IMG/VR virus record: IMGVR_UViG_3300022074_000489
Location: 1 to 20,064 of that record
Reading direction: 5' to 3' (one strand)
DNA from: a virus
Length of the DNA: 20,064 nt
The notes under the pieces were generated by a model that was not told the origin of the DNA, did no database searches, and saw only the letters and a list, made by a program, of their open reading frames with translations. Below, one piece after another: positions 5,136-12,367 of this stretch (positions within the stretch are counted from its first letter, which is position 1; each line of letters opens with the position of its first letter). A program made the translations under genes and the position numbers.

Positions 5136-5444
5136 ATGATCCGATTCAATCCTTCACTTAATAATTATATTGCAACCGTTAACGGAGTTGAGATCAACTG
5201 CCATAACCGATCAACCGCTGAGACCCTTCTTAACAATGAAACTGCTCAGCAAGTGTACCGCATGCGTGGTGTTGATCAACTTGACTTTGAGCAGATCTTT
5301 GGCTGCGGATTGGTATGGCATAACGGTCGCCCTGCTATTCAGTGGAACCTAACCGGCAGAGTAGAACCCGTCCATAACTGGGCAACTGCTAGAACCATTC
5401 AAAACGATTCAATGAACCTTCTCGATCAATGGCTCAAAGGATAA
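5136..5444 (+). CDS. Small early protein, unknown
   Basis: This gene encodes 102 residues, with GGAG at 5127-5130 before ATG 5136. The N-terminal part reads like strands (FNPSLNNYIATVNGVEINCH), then a helix (STAETLLNNETAQQVYRMRG), a DFEQIFGCGLVWHNGRPAIQWN stretch and a C-terminal helix. It looks like a compact alpha-beta protein with two Cys and several Trp. No known family is recognised. Confidence 0.75.
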   Translation: MIRFNPSLNNYIATVNGVEINCHNRSTAETLLNNETAQQVYRMRGVDQLDFEQIFGCGLVWHNGRPAIQWNLTGRVEPVHNWATARTIQNDSMNLLDQWLKG

Positions 5445-5448
5445 CAAC

Positions 5449-5610
5449 ATGGAAACATCTATTAACGCTGAAAACTTGGCGCTTATGTTGGCGCTCAATG
5501 AACTACTTAAAAAACTTGACGATCTGGCGGAGGAGGATCAACTCCTCGCCTCTGTGCTTCGAGAAGAAGCAATGAAAGAGATCCTTAACCTTCCAACCGC
5601 AGAGGCATAG
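5449..5610 (+). CDS. Small acidic helical protein
   Basis: This gene encodes 53 residues, with AAAGGA at 5436-5441 and ATG 5449. It is almost entirely helical, Leu/Glu/Ala-rich (NLALMLALNELLKKLDDLAE, then VLREEAMKEIL), with heptad spacing that suggests dimerisation. It starts 4 nt after the previous stop and ends 3 nt before the next start, so it sits in one operon. Function unknown. Confidence 0.7.
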   Translation: METSINAENLALMLALNELLKKLDDLAEEDQLLASVLREEAMKEILNLPTAEA

Positions 5611-5613
5611 ACT

Positions 5614-5703
5614 ATGACCCCGATCCCTTTTATCGTTTGCTTCCTTTTCTTATTCGTTATGCTTTCAATCTTCGGATTGTTAGCGTCGATCAAATTGGGG
5701 TGA
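5614..5703 (+). CDS. Tiny membrane peptide
   Basis: This gene encodes 29 residues, with AGAGG at 5601-5605 and ATG 5614. The residues PFIVCFLFLFVMLSIFGLLA (5-24) form a single membrane span followed by a basic end (SIKLG). It is the third such peptide in 1.2 kb and the last early-type gene before the regulatory gap. Confidence 0.6.
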   Translation: MTPIPFIVCFLFLFVMLSIFGLLASIKLG

Positions 5704-5949
5704 TCCCCCTCCTCCCCCTACCGGTTGACCCTTAGAATAAGTACTTACAAACTAGCTTTTCGGCTGTCGCCGCCTAGGTACACGTGACACACACGGAAAA
5801 TTTCCCAGATTTGAGTTTATGCCAAGTGGTATAAAGTTATGTAAAATAAGTGGCATAAAAATACGCGCCAAAAATTTTCCCCAAATTAGAGCAAGAATAT
5901 ACTATTTACACCGAGACTTGCGCTATAAAGTCTTGCCCATGGAGAAACA
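5704..5949 (+). promoter_or_regulatory. Regulatory gap between early and late regions
   Basis: This stretch has no convincing gene. It holds a TTATGCCA-AG-TGGTATAA palindrome (5817-5834, one mismatch), a second half-site TGGCATAA (5851-5858), AAGTGG(T/C)ATAAA twice at 24-bp spacing (5824-5835, 5848-5859), two similar AAATTTCCC-type stretches, and the AGAATATACTATTTA element at 5894-5908. It separates the small early genes from the charged late-type genes. Confidence 0.55.
5894..5908 (+). promoter_or_regulatory. AGAATATACTATTTA element, candidate late promoter
   Basis: This 15-mer recurs exactly at 8601-8615. Both copies precede the first gene after a gap. It contains TATACT, a fair -10, but no good -35 stands upstream here. 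A phage-modified or phage-encoded sigma specificity is one explanation. Confidence 0.45.
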
Positions 5950-6111
5950 ATGCTTAGGCCTGATGAACAAAAGTTATATCAAGAGCGCATCGACGCTTAC
6001 AATCGGATGATAAAATATTGTGAAAAGGAGATAGCAAAACTCCAGTCCCGCATGCCGCACGAACGTTGCTGCTTTGAAAACAAAACAATAAAGAGGTTAC
6101 CAATAAAATGA
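5950..6111 (+). CDS. Small charged helical protein
   Basis: This gene encodes 53 residues, with GGAG at 5941-5944 and ATG at 5950. The chain is a charged helix (PDEQKLYQERIDAYNRMIKY, then CEKEIAKLQSRM) with heptad spacing, then a short Cys-containing tail (HERCCFE). TGA overlaps the ATG of the next gene (6108-6111). It is the first gene after the AGAATATACTATTTA element. Function unknown; coiled-coil assembly is plausible. Confidence 0.7.
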   Translation: MLRPDEQKLYQERIDAYNRMIKYCEKEIAKLQSRMPHERCCFENKTIKRLPIK

Positions 6112-6401
6112 AAATTACAAAACAAAGGTTGATTCAAATAATCAAAGAAGAGCTTGAAATAGCCCAAGAAGGTCATATGGATGGTATGATGAAACAAGCC
6201 GTTGATGCAAAAATGGCCGGCGAGGAAAACGTCATCCAGGATATTATCAATATGCATTTCGGCGGTGACGCAGAAGCATTCGATAAGGCCGCAAAAGCTT
6301 ATATGGACAGCAAGTATCCCTCAGTAATGCCGGAACCCGAAATGGACCCCTTGAAGAAGTTTGGACCTGGGGCGACAAGAGTCCGTATGAAAGAAGAGTA
6401 G
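6108..6401 (+). CDS. Phage protein with N-terminal KITK-type tag
   Basis: This gene encodes 97 residues. The N-terminus KITKQRLIQIIKEELE matches the starts of the proteins at 6404 and 14102. It is an amphipathic helix that ends in acidic residues, reminiscent of the short N-terminal capsid targeting sequences of T4 internal head proteins. The rest is helical, Met/Ala/Asp-rich, ending in a Pro-rich segment (PSVMPEPEMDPLKKFGPG) and a basic tail. Prohead or virion location is inferred, not shown. It is translationally coupled to its neighbours. Confidence 0.75.
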   Translation: MKITKQRLIQIIKEELEIAQEGHMDGMMKQAVDAKMAGEENVIQDIINMHFGGDAEAFDKAAKAYMDSKYPSVMPEPEMDPLKKFGPGATRVRMKEE

Positions 6402-6403
6402 CG

Positions 6404-6943
6404 ATGCGACTCACAAAGCAAATTCTGTTCGAAATGATTGAGGAAGGGATTCTTGACTATGCCAAGCAAGAGCCCTACCCTTATAAAATTGCTATGGAAC
6501 GAGATGGCGGAACCTTTTATACAATCCAGTATGAGTTTGTGGCTAGAAAAGATGATGAAAGCCCAACGTTTAACTATAACGTCGAACTTGAACTGGATCT
6601 TGAGAGTCCTTTAGGCGAGCCAAGTTGGCATGTTAATTTTATCGCCGAAGGCGGAGGTCGAACAAATGTTCTTTCGGCAACGGATCAAGACGATGGACGT
6701 GTAACAAAAACCATCATTGCGATTATATTTGACTTTGCATACAACAAGCGTCCGGAGCTAAGACCGAAGTATGCCAAGATTGAAAAGTTTAGTGCGTCGG
6801 CTGCCGCCGAAAAGCAGAGCGAGATTGTTCCCGGTGGAAGAAACCGAAGACTAATATTGTACAAGCGTTTGTTAAAGAACTTCGGTGCGCAAAACATTGA
6901 AATCGATGGGTCCGACATTGAATGGGATTTACCGGCTAAATGA
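6404..6943 (+). CDS. Tagged phage protein, possible alpha-beta domain
   Basis: This gene encodes 179 residues and starts 2 nt after the previous stop. It begins with the KITK-type tag (RLTKQILFEMIEEGI). A strand-rich domain follows (FYTIQYEFVA, TFNYNVELELDLE, WHVNFIAEGG), then TIIAIIFDFAYNKRPELRPK and a SASAAAEKQSE...RRLILYKRLLKNF segment. The order of a 'strand, FDF helix, FSA, R..LYKRL' pattern resembles a small uncharacterised phage protein type I recall from T7-like genomes. Its biochemical role is unknown to me. Confidence 0.75.
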   Translation: MRLTKQILFEMIEEGILDYAKQEPYPYKIAMERDGGTFYTIQYEFVARKDDESPTFNYNVELELDLESPLGEPSWHVNFIAEGGGRTNVLSATDQDDGRVTKTIIAIIFDFAYNKRPELRPKYAKIEKFSASAAAEKQSEIVPGGRNRRLILYKRLLKNFGAQNIEIDGSDIEWDLPAK

Positions 6944-7046
6944 TGTAAAATTTTTTAGGCGAGAGATGTTGCACAACATTGAGCGTAAATAAACAATTAA
7001 GCGACATAGTTACTTTAGAGGGGTGTGGGGCCCCGGAGGGTATAAT

Positions 7047-7604
7047 ATGTGGTTTATTTTTAATTTATGGGCGTGCACAGCCGCGCAATTTGATGACGAG
7101 GTGAAGGATGTTCCTGAAAAGATAGAGGAACCCGATCCGATATACTGGGAGGCCTGCTCCTATCAGGAAGGTGATCACATTTGTGATTTTACTTATGCAA
7201 ATGCGATGGATACTACAACCACTCTGTATGATTATTATGGAGAGATTGTGGTGATAAAATATATGACCGAGTGGTGTCCTTATTGTAGAGATGCTGCTGA
7301 GGGTGAGGAGTATTATATTAAAGATGGTACTGTGATGCTTAGTGTGATGATTGAGAACCAATATGGTTTAGATCCTCGGCAAGAAGACGCAGAACGATGG
7401 TCTAATGCATATGGCCTAGATCCAGAGGAAGTTTTAAGGGCCGGTGATTACATCTTGGACTCAAGCGCAGAGTGGGGACCTGATATAGCTGGGTTTCCGA
7501 GTTTTATCATTGTTGATCAAGATATGAATATTACACATAAAATTCGTGGTTGGTCTCTGCAATTAATGAAAGATTCGATTGCCGAACTGAAATCCGACGA
7601 ATAG
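7047..7604 (+). CDS. Thioredoxin-like protein with possible lipoprotein signal
   Basis: This gene encodes 185 residues. ATG 7047 follows GGAGGG at 7035-7040 with ideal spacing; an upstream GTG at 7023 is less likely. CPYC at residues 77-80 in the setting EWCPYC is a thioredoxin/TlpA-type redox centre, and GFPSFIIVD further on supplies the cis-Pro loop and core strand. The start MWFIFNLWAC may be a very short lipoprotein signal, but it lacks basic residues. Family knowledge suggests thiol-disulfide exchange in the host envelope. It forms a pair with the VWA protein just downstream. Confidence 0.75.
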   Translation: MWFIFNLWACTAAQFDDEVKDVPEKIEEPDPIYWEACSYQEGDHICDFTYANAMDTTTTLYDYYGEIVVIKYMTEWCPYCRDAAEGEEYYIKDGTVMLSVMIENQYGLDPRQEDAERWSNAYGLDPEEVLRAGDYILDSSAEWGPDIAGFPSFIIVDQDMNITHKIRGWSLQLMKDSIAELKSDE

Positions 7605-7624
7605 TTATTGATGGAGGGTTGTTT

Positions 7625-8602
7625 ATGTTTGCATTATTATTTTTTCTTCTGGGCTGTTGGTCCGATCAGGGTTTAACCCACGAGGTCATTAAGGAGGTTG
7701 AAGTAGTAGTCTACGATACAGCCTATGTCGAGGTTGAGGTTGAGGTAGAAGTCGAGGTTGAAGTAGAGGTCGAGGTGCTCGTACCAGAGCAATATCCTCT
7801 TTGGGTTCAAGCCATTATCCAACCAAAGCTTATGAATGGTATCGACATTCTGTGGGTTGTTGACCCTTCTGGTTCTATGACAAATGATATGCCACGAGTT
7901 GCCGATGGCGTTACGCAGATGATGAATGCTTTGCCAACAAACGTATTCTGGAGACTTGAGATTCTTTCAACTGATTACATATCTGCTTTGAATATGGCTT
8001 CATTTCCTTTACTGCCTGGAGATTCTGCCAATGATGCTCAAGCTCAACTAAACAACAACGTTCATGGCCATCGTGAAGGTGGGCTTGAAGCTGCTAAGTT
8101 TTTTATGTCTCAAAATATTGATGCCTATCAATGGTTGCGAAGCGATGCGGCCTTGTTGATTGTTTTCGTCTCTGATGAGGACGACCGAAGTATTGGGTGG
8201 GATGGACAAGCGTTCATACAATGGATTAAGTTCGTTAGAGAAACGGTCTACGTTACAGCCATCGTGAACCAAGACAACTCTATTAGCGAATGCCCAGGTC
8301 AATTCAGCGCAGTTAATGATGTTGGGCATGAATATATGGATGTTGCGAATCATTTTGGTGGAGTCATCATTGACATTTGTGCAGATGATTGGAGCCAAGG
8401 GGTTGCGCAAGCCTCAAGTCAGTTACAGCTTATTGAGGAAATAAAGTTGGACTATACTCCTGTCTCTGACCAGCATATCGAAGTTTTTGTCGATAGTGTT
8501 ATATGGCCAGATTGGACTTACGATGCGACGACAAATATAATTACATTTACGGTTGTACCACCAGAAGAGTCTCTGATAGAAGTTGTGTATAATTACCAAT
8601 AG
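7625..8602 (+). CDS. von Willebrand A-domain lipoprotein-like protein
   Basis: This gene encodes 325 residues, with GGAGGG at 7613-7618 and ATG 7625. The N-terminus FALLFFLLGC gives a lipobox-like LLGC (Cys 11). Then comes a run of alternating Val-Glu from about V35 to V51. The VWA domain has DPSGS (D80, S82, S84) as metal-ion site residues and an Asp in VSDEDD (D184). A C-terminal beta domain (WPDWTYDATTNIITFTVVPP) follows. VWA domains bind protein ligands through the metal site; similar lipoproteins are common in Myxococcota-like bacteria, so host origin is likely. It could be a surface or virion adhesin. Confidence 0.8.
   Translation: MFALLFFLLGCWSDQGLTHEVIKEVEVVVYDTAYVEVEVEVEVEVEVEVEVLVPEQYPLWVQAIIQPKLMNGIDILWVVDPSGSMTNDMPRVADGVTQMMNALPTNVFWRLEILSTDYISALNMASFPLLPGDSANDAQAQLNNNVHGHREGGLEAAKFFMSQNIDAYQWLRSDAALLIVFVSDEDDRSIGWDGQAFIQWIKFVRETVYVTAIVNQDNSISECPGQFSAVNDVGHEYMDVANHFGGVIIDICADDWSQGVAQASSQLQLIEEIKLDYTPVSDQHIEVFVDSVIWPDWTYDATTNIITFTVVPPEESLIEVVYNYQ
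7727..7777 (+). repeat. GAGGTN-type hexamer repeat encoding Val-Glu run
   Basis: About eight and a half copies of a GTN-GAR unit encode alternating Val and Glu. Synonymous third bases vary between copies, so the peptide pattern rather than the DNA seems to be kept. An extended, charged stalk between lipid anchor and VWA domain is a reasonable reading. Confidence 0.75.
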
Positions 8603-8615
8603 AATATACTATTTA
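8601..8615 (+). promoter_or_regulatory. AGAATATACTATTTA element, second copy
   Basis: This is identical over 15 bases to 5894-5908. It begins at the last two bases of the VWA gene and ends 16 nt before the kinase ATG. TTGTGT at 8584-8589 with a 16-nt spacer to TATACT could serve as -35 here. Confidence 0.45.
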
Positions 8616-8631
8616 TTGCTGAGGAAACGCA

Positions 8632-10650
8632 ATGAAAGTTAAGGTAAAAAGAAAAGTTGTAAAAGAACAGGAAGCATCTGAGCCTACTTGGATGGGAATG
8701 ATGGGCGGCGACGCAGGTACAGCGGACCCTGATCTTAGTACGATGAGTCCAGCTTCTACAATCCCAATTACAAAGGATACAGAGAAGAAAGAGGTTCCTG
8801 AAATTAACAAGATAAAAGAACTAGGGTATGACGTTAAGAAGAAACTTGGGCAAGGAAAGTACGGTACCGTATATCTGGTAATGAAAGATAACACTGAGTA
8901 TGCTATGAAAGTTGTGGGAACAAACCCCGATGATCAGGGTGCACAACAAAGAGAAGTTGAGAATTATAAAAAAGTACAAATGGCAAGAGTAAAAAATCCT
9001 CTGATTGCGAAACACTTCCCTAAAACAATGTTTGCCAAAGTCATCGATGGTTACGGCTATATCGTGATGGAGAAGCTTGAATTTGGTTCTAAGTCTTATA
9101 TAATAGATGATATGTTTCAAGGCCCGGAAGCTACCGTTCCGGCCGATAAAGAACAGCAACACAAGTCAATGGCGAAGAAAGCTTACCAGGTTTTGACGAA
9201 TAAAGATTCTAGAGAAGCTTTACTTGATTCTATGTTTACACTTGTTGTGTTACCAGAAGATGTCGAAAAGCAAATACAAGGTGAGATGGAAGTTGTTACT
9301 TATCTGAATAGGGCGGACTTAGGTTCAGAAAAGCCTGAGAGTGAAGAACAGCTTATAAGGATGGCTGCTGATATAATATCTCCGGCAGCTTACGAATATA
9401 TATTCAACACTCCTGCTGGAGATACACCCCAGCCTGGAGATCTAAGAGCAATATATTATTTCAATCCTGGTCTTCTCGTGTTTTTGCTTAAGGCTCTGAA
9501 GACGGTCAAAAAAATACAACCAGACCAATATATGAGAACTGAGTATTCGGCTGTTGTTGAATATGCTAATTTTTTAAGAAAAGCAAGCCCGGTGCCCTTG
9601 CATTACAAACACAAGTACGGTAAAGGTAGTGGGGCTAGTGATAAGGTGGCCGGAGCGTTTAAAGAAGCAACTAGCATAAGAAAAGCCCTAGATGCTTTAA
9701 GGCAGGAGTCTGGGCTTGTGGGTAGAGATATGCACGATCAAAATGCGATGATTAGACCCCGTACTGGTGACGTTGTTATTGTCGACTTGGGTTTGTTTAG
9801 GCCTGCTGGTGGCTCTTTGGAAGAAAAAAGAAAGAAACGAAAGAAGCGCCGAAAGTCTAGAAACAAATATCATTGGAACGTTGGAAGTTGGTACTACGGT
9901 GGTGGTTATGGAGACCACGGAGACGCCGGCGGTGATGGTGGCGGTGGTGACGGCAAGCGTGATGACAAAAAGAAAATTAAAATTAAGATTGTAAAGAGCT
10001 TAGAAGAAAAATGTCAGAAAGGTTATAAGACTCACCCAACAAGAAAAACAAAAAAGATGTTTGGGAAAACGTATCGTAACTGTGTTAAAGCAGAAGGGCA
10101 AGTTGAAGAAGTGTATTCGGATAAACAAAGGCGATATATGTGTGCAATGGCAGAGCCGGATGCTGATAGGCCAGAGGGGCTATCGAAAGCAGAAGCAGAA
10201 GAAATGTGTAAAGGTCCAATGAAAGAAGGGTGGTCCGATAAGTACAAAAAGTCAATCGATTGCAGTAACCCAAAAGGCTTTTCTCAAAAAGCTCACTGCG
10301 ATGGCAGAAAAAAGAAAGAAGGCAAAGACCCAGCGAAAGGCACCGGTAAGAAGCCGAAGGGTTCTGGTCGTAGATTGTACACAGATGAGGACCCAAGTGA
10401 CACTGTATCGGTAAGTTTCAAGTCTGTCTCGGCAATACAGAAGACGTTATCTAAAAAATCTTTTAAGTCAAAGAGTCATAAACGACAATCACAGATAATT
10501 AATCTGATACACCAAAGAGCGAGAGCGGCTTATCAGAACGCCAAAGACCCAAAAGTCAAGGCAAGACTCAAGAAAGCATATGAGTACGCTAAGAAGCGAA
10601 AAGAAGCTTCTAAAAAGAAAACCATTCGAATGAGGAAAAATAAAAAATGA
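8632..10650 (+). CDS. Protein kinase fused to basic Cys modules
   Basis: This gene encodes 672 residues, with GAGG before ATG 8632. A kinase-like domain covers about residues 65-395: glycine loop LGQGKYGTVYL (72-82), Lys 93 in AMKVV, catalytic GRDMHDQNAM (Asp 366, Asn 371) and VDLG (Asp 385) as the metal-binding motif. The usual HRD is GRD, and the stretch between Lys and the catalytic loop is long. An Arg/Lys-rich and Gly-rich linker follows (400-445), then basic modules with Cys pairs: KCQKGYKTHPTRKTKKMFGK and SIDCSNPKGFSQKAHCDGRK. Such modules recur in marine phages; their role is unclear. Its end overlaps the next gene (ATGA). Virion delivery of the kinase is a hypothesis. Confidence 0.8.
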   Translation: MKVKVKRKVVKEQEASEPTWMGMMGGDAGTADPDLSTMSPASTIPITKDTEKKEVPEINKIKELGYDVKKKLGQGKYGTVYLVMKDNTEYAMKVVGTNPDDQGAQQREVENYKKVQMARVKNPLIAKHFPKTMFAKVIDGYGYIVMEKLEFGSKSYIIDDMFQGPEATVPADKEQQHKSMAKKAYQVLTNKDSREALLDSMFTLVVLPEDVEKQIQGEMEVVTYLNRADLGSEKPESEEQLIRMAADIISPAAYEYIFNTPAGDTPQPGDLRAIYYFNPGLLVFLLKALKTVKKIQPDQYMRTEYSAVVEYANFLRKASPVPLHYKHKYGKGSGASDKVAGAFKEATSIRKALDALRQESGLVGRDMHDQNAMIRPRTGDVVIVDLGLFRPAGGSLEEKRKKRKKRRKSRNKYHWNVGSWYYGGGYGDHGDAGGDGGGGDGKRDDKKKIKIKIVKSLEEKCQKGYKTHPTRKTKKMFGKTYRNCVKAEGQVEEVYSDKQRRYMCAMAEPDADRPEGLSKAEAEEMCKGPMKEGWSDKYKKSIDCSNPKGFSQKAHCDGRKKKEGKDPAKGTGKKPKGSGRRLYTDEDPSDTVSVSFKSVSAIQKTLSKKSFKSKSHKRQSQIINLIHQRARAAYQNAKDPKVKARLKKAYEYAKKRKEASKKKTIRMRKNKK

Positions 10651-11141
10651 GCAAAGAAGAACTCGAAGAGAAAAGAAAAAAGAGTAAAGGACGAAAGAAA
10701 AAAGTAAAAAAGAAAAAGGGAAAGCGTGATGCATGTTACCACAAGGTACGGTCTCGATACGACGTATGGCCCTCAGCATACGCATCTGGTGCTCTTGTAA
10801 AGTGTCGCAAAGTTGGTGCAAAGAATTGGGGAAACAAATCTAAAAAGAAAAGGAAAAATGAATCAATGGATAAAGAAGATATAAAAAGAATCGAAGATGA
10901 AATCTTAGATACACTTGAAAAAGAAGGTGGTGCTGCTGGTATGGACCCTCTTAAGAAAGCTGCTGATGTTACGTCCTCGAAAGTTAAAGATGTTATCGAC
11001 GACATGGAAGATGTTGGACAACATGAAGATGGGGACTACATTGCTGATGATGGCGATGAGATAAATGTTCAAAAAGAAGAAATGGGTCCAAAGAAAATGA
11101 TAAAAGTTAGAATAATAAGAAGAGTAGAGGAAGGCACATGA
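10647..11141 (+). CDS. Basic Cys-module protein with acidic tail domain
   Basis: This gene encodes 164 residues and overlaps the kinase stop by ATGA. A Lys-rich start leads into DACYHKVRSRYDVWPSAYAS...VKCRKVGAKNWG (about residues 30-58), a module I recall as widespread in marine T4-type phages. From Met 74 the composition switches to acidic and helical (ESMDKEDIKRIEDEILDTLE), ending in KKMIKVRIIRRVEEGT. The second part has an in-frame ATG at 10866 behind AAAGGAAA, so a separate shorter product is possible. Probably structural or nucleic-acid binding. Confidence 0.8.
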   Translation: MSKEELEEKRKKSKGRKKKVKKKKGKRDACYHKVRSRYDVWPSAYASGALVKCRKVGAKNWGNKSKKKRKNESMDKEDIKRIEDEILDTLEKEGGAAGMDPLKKAADVTSSKVKDVIDDMEDVGQHEDGDYIADDGDEINVQKEEMGPKKMIKVRIIRRVEEGT

Positions 11142-12076
11142 CCGGATCTGATGTAGAACAGGATGTTCTTGAAGAAGAAAAGAAGATTGTTTGCCCAAAC
11201 TGTGGTCACCATAATGAACCAGGGGTAGACAAGTGTTCTAATTGTGGACATTCTCGAAACAAAGGGCAATGGAAAGAAGTCGTTGACGAAAAGAAAAAAA
11301 AGAAGAAGAAAAAGAAGAGCAAGAAAGGTGGAACCAAAGATGGCAAAGGAGCGAGCAGTAAGGGGTATTCTTTGCGCGATTGGTTTAAAGGCGGAGGATG
11401 GGTCCAAGCTGGTGGAAAGTACGATGGTAAGCCCTGTGCGAAGCAACCAGGACAGAAAACTAAGCCTTATTGTAGAGATCCCGATGACAGAGCTAAGTTA
11501 AGCAAGAAAGATAGGAACAAACGTGCTAAAAAGAAGCGCAGAGAAGATCCAAACCCTAATAGAAAAGGTAAAGCCAAGAATGTTAGGCAAAAAAAGACCA
11601 AAAGGAAGAATGAAAGCATGATAACACCAGATTATATACTTATGTTAATTGAACAGGAGGTTCAAGAAGCACTAAACGACCAAATAATGTATGAACATTA
11701 TATCTTGGAAGACGCAACGTACGAAGATGGCTCTCCTCTAGAGGAAGACTTCGAGTTTTTTGAAGTTTTAAGCGAAGAAGAACTCGAAGAAGCTGTTTAT
11801 CAAGGCAAAACTGTCAAGTTGAACAAGCCAACTAGGGGTGACGTCAAGAAATTTAAGGTATATGTTAACTCTGGTCGTAAAGATGCAAAGGGTCGTGTTC
11901 TTGCCAAGAAGGTAAACTTTGGTCATGGTGGATCAAGTGCTAAATCTAAAGGCGAAAAAACCATGAGGATTAGAAAAAGCAATCCAAAAGCTAGAAGAAA
12001 TTTCAGAAAAAGGCACAATTGCGCAACACCCGGACCAAAAACTAAGGCACGATATTGGTCTTGCAAGAAATGGTAG
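11138..12076 (+). CDS. Zinc-ribbon and Cys-module multidomain protein
   Basis: This gene encodes 312 residues and is ATGA-coupled to the previous gene. Order: zinc ribbon CPNCGHH...CSNCGHS (about residues 19-37, two CxxC pairs); a Lys run (53-61); SLRDWFKGGGWVQAGGKYDG...PCAKQPGQK...YCRDPDDRAK (about 75-130), a basic module seen in marine phages; then from Met 161 an acidic helical segment (ITPDYILMLIEQEVQEAL) like the tags elsewhere; and a C-terminal VKLNKPTRGDVKKFKVYV...RRNFRKRHNC...RYWSCKKW module. AAGGAAG at 11602-11608 before the in-frame ATG at 11618 could allow internal initiation. Likely virion-associated. Confidence 0.8.
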   Translation: MTGSDVEQDVLEEEKKIVCPNCGHHNEPGVDKCSNCGHSRNKGQWKEVVDEKKKKKKKKKSKKGGTKDGKGASSKGYSLRDWFKGGGWVQAGGKYDGKPCAKQPGQKTKPYCRDPDDRAKLSKKDRNKRAKKKRREDPNPNRKGKAKNVRQKKTKRKNESMITPDYILMLIEQEVQEALNDQIMYEHYILEDATYEDGSPLEEDFEFFEVLSEEELEEAVYQGKTVKLNKPTRGDVKKFKVYVNSGRKDAKGRVLAKKVNFGHGGSSAKSKGEKTMRIRKSNPKARRNFRKRHNCATPGPKTKARYWSCKKW

Positions 12077-12112
12077 ATATTTACTATTACCAGCAAGGAG
12101 GATATATGCGTT

Positions 12113-12367
12113 ATGGAAATTTTAATGGAATCACTGGCTCAGTACGGGCCATTAGGTCTCTGGACTGCTTCACTTCTGTATGCCAACTATCAAACCCGCA
12201 AAGATGCCAAAGAGGAAGAGCGTCTTTTGCAAGATAAGGTCATAGATAAACTTGAGAAACAACATACAATGCTTGAAAGAGCGTTGGATAAGTTGGATCT
12301 AGGGTTAGATATGAAAAAACAGATGCATCAGGAAGCTAGGATCAGAGAACTGAACACTAAAACCTAA
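12113..12367 (+). CDS. Small membrane protein, possible BhlA/UviB-type holin
   Basis: This gene encodes 84 residues. ATG 12113 lies 11 nt after AAGGAGG (12095-12101); the nearer ATG at 12106 opens an unrelated short frame. Residues 7-25 (LAQYGPLGLWTASLLYANY) form one weakly hydrophobic span, followed by a long charged coiled coil (KDAKEEERLLQDKVIDKLEK onward). One N-terminal span plus a charged helical tail is the layout of BhlA/UviB-like holins, but a structural membrane protein is equally possible. It stops at the start of an A/T-only palindrome. Confidence 0.7.
   Translation: MEILMESLAQYGPLGLWTASLLYANYQTRKDAKEEERLLQDKVIDKLEKQHTMLERALDKLDLGLDMKKQMHQEARIRELNTKT

Noticed and set aside
1-5703. 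Repeated early cassettes as a CRISPR array or insertion sequence ends
   Set aside because: Copies are separated by different full genes, not uniform spacers, and each has promoter parts in the same order.
5819-6010. A 63-codon frame over the regulatory gap
   Set aside because: It has no ribosome site and overlaps the better-supported gene at 5950, which has GGAG and an ATGA coupling.
7727-7777. Hexamer repeat as a CRISPR or mobile repeat
   Set aside because: It is in frame, encodes a Val-Glu stalk and has no spacers.
9697-11446. Long minus-strand frames opposite the kinase and module genes
   Set aside because: They are mirror images of A/G-rich Lys/Glu codons, giving Phe/Leu/Ser-rich products without ribosome sites. 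No minus-strand gene in the window is supported.
12055-12237. Overlapping frame with the nearer ATG at 12106
   Set aside because: The product lacks any coherent structure, while the frame from 12113 gives a membrane span plus coiled coil.
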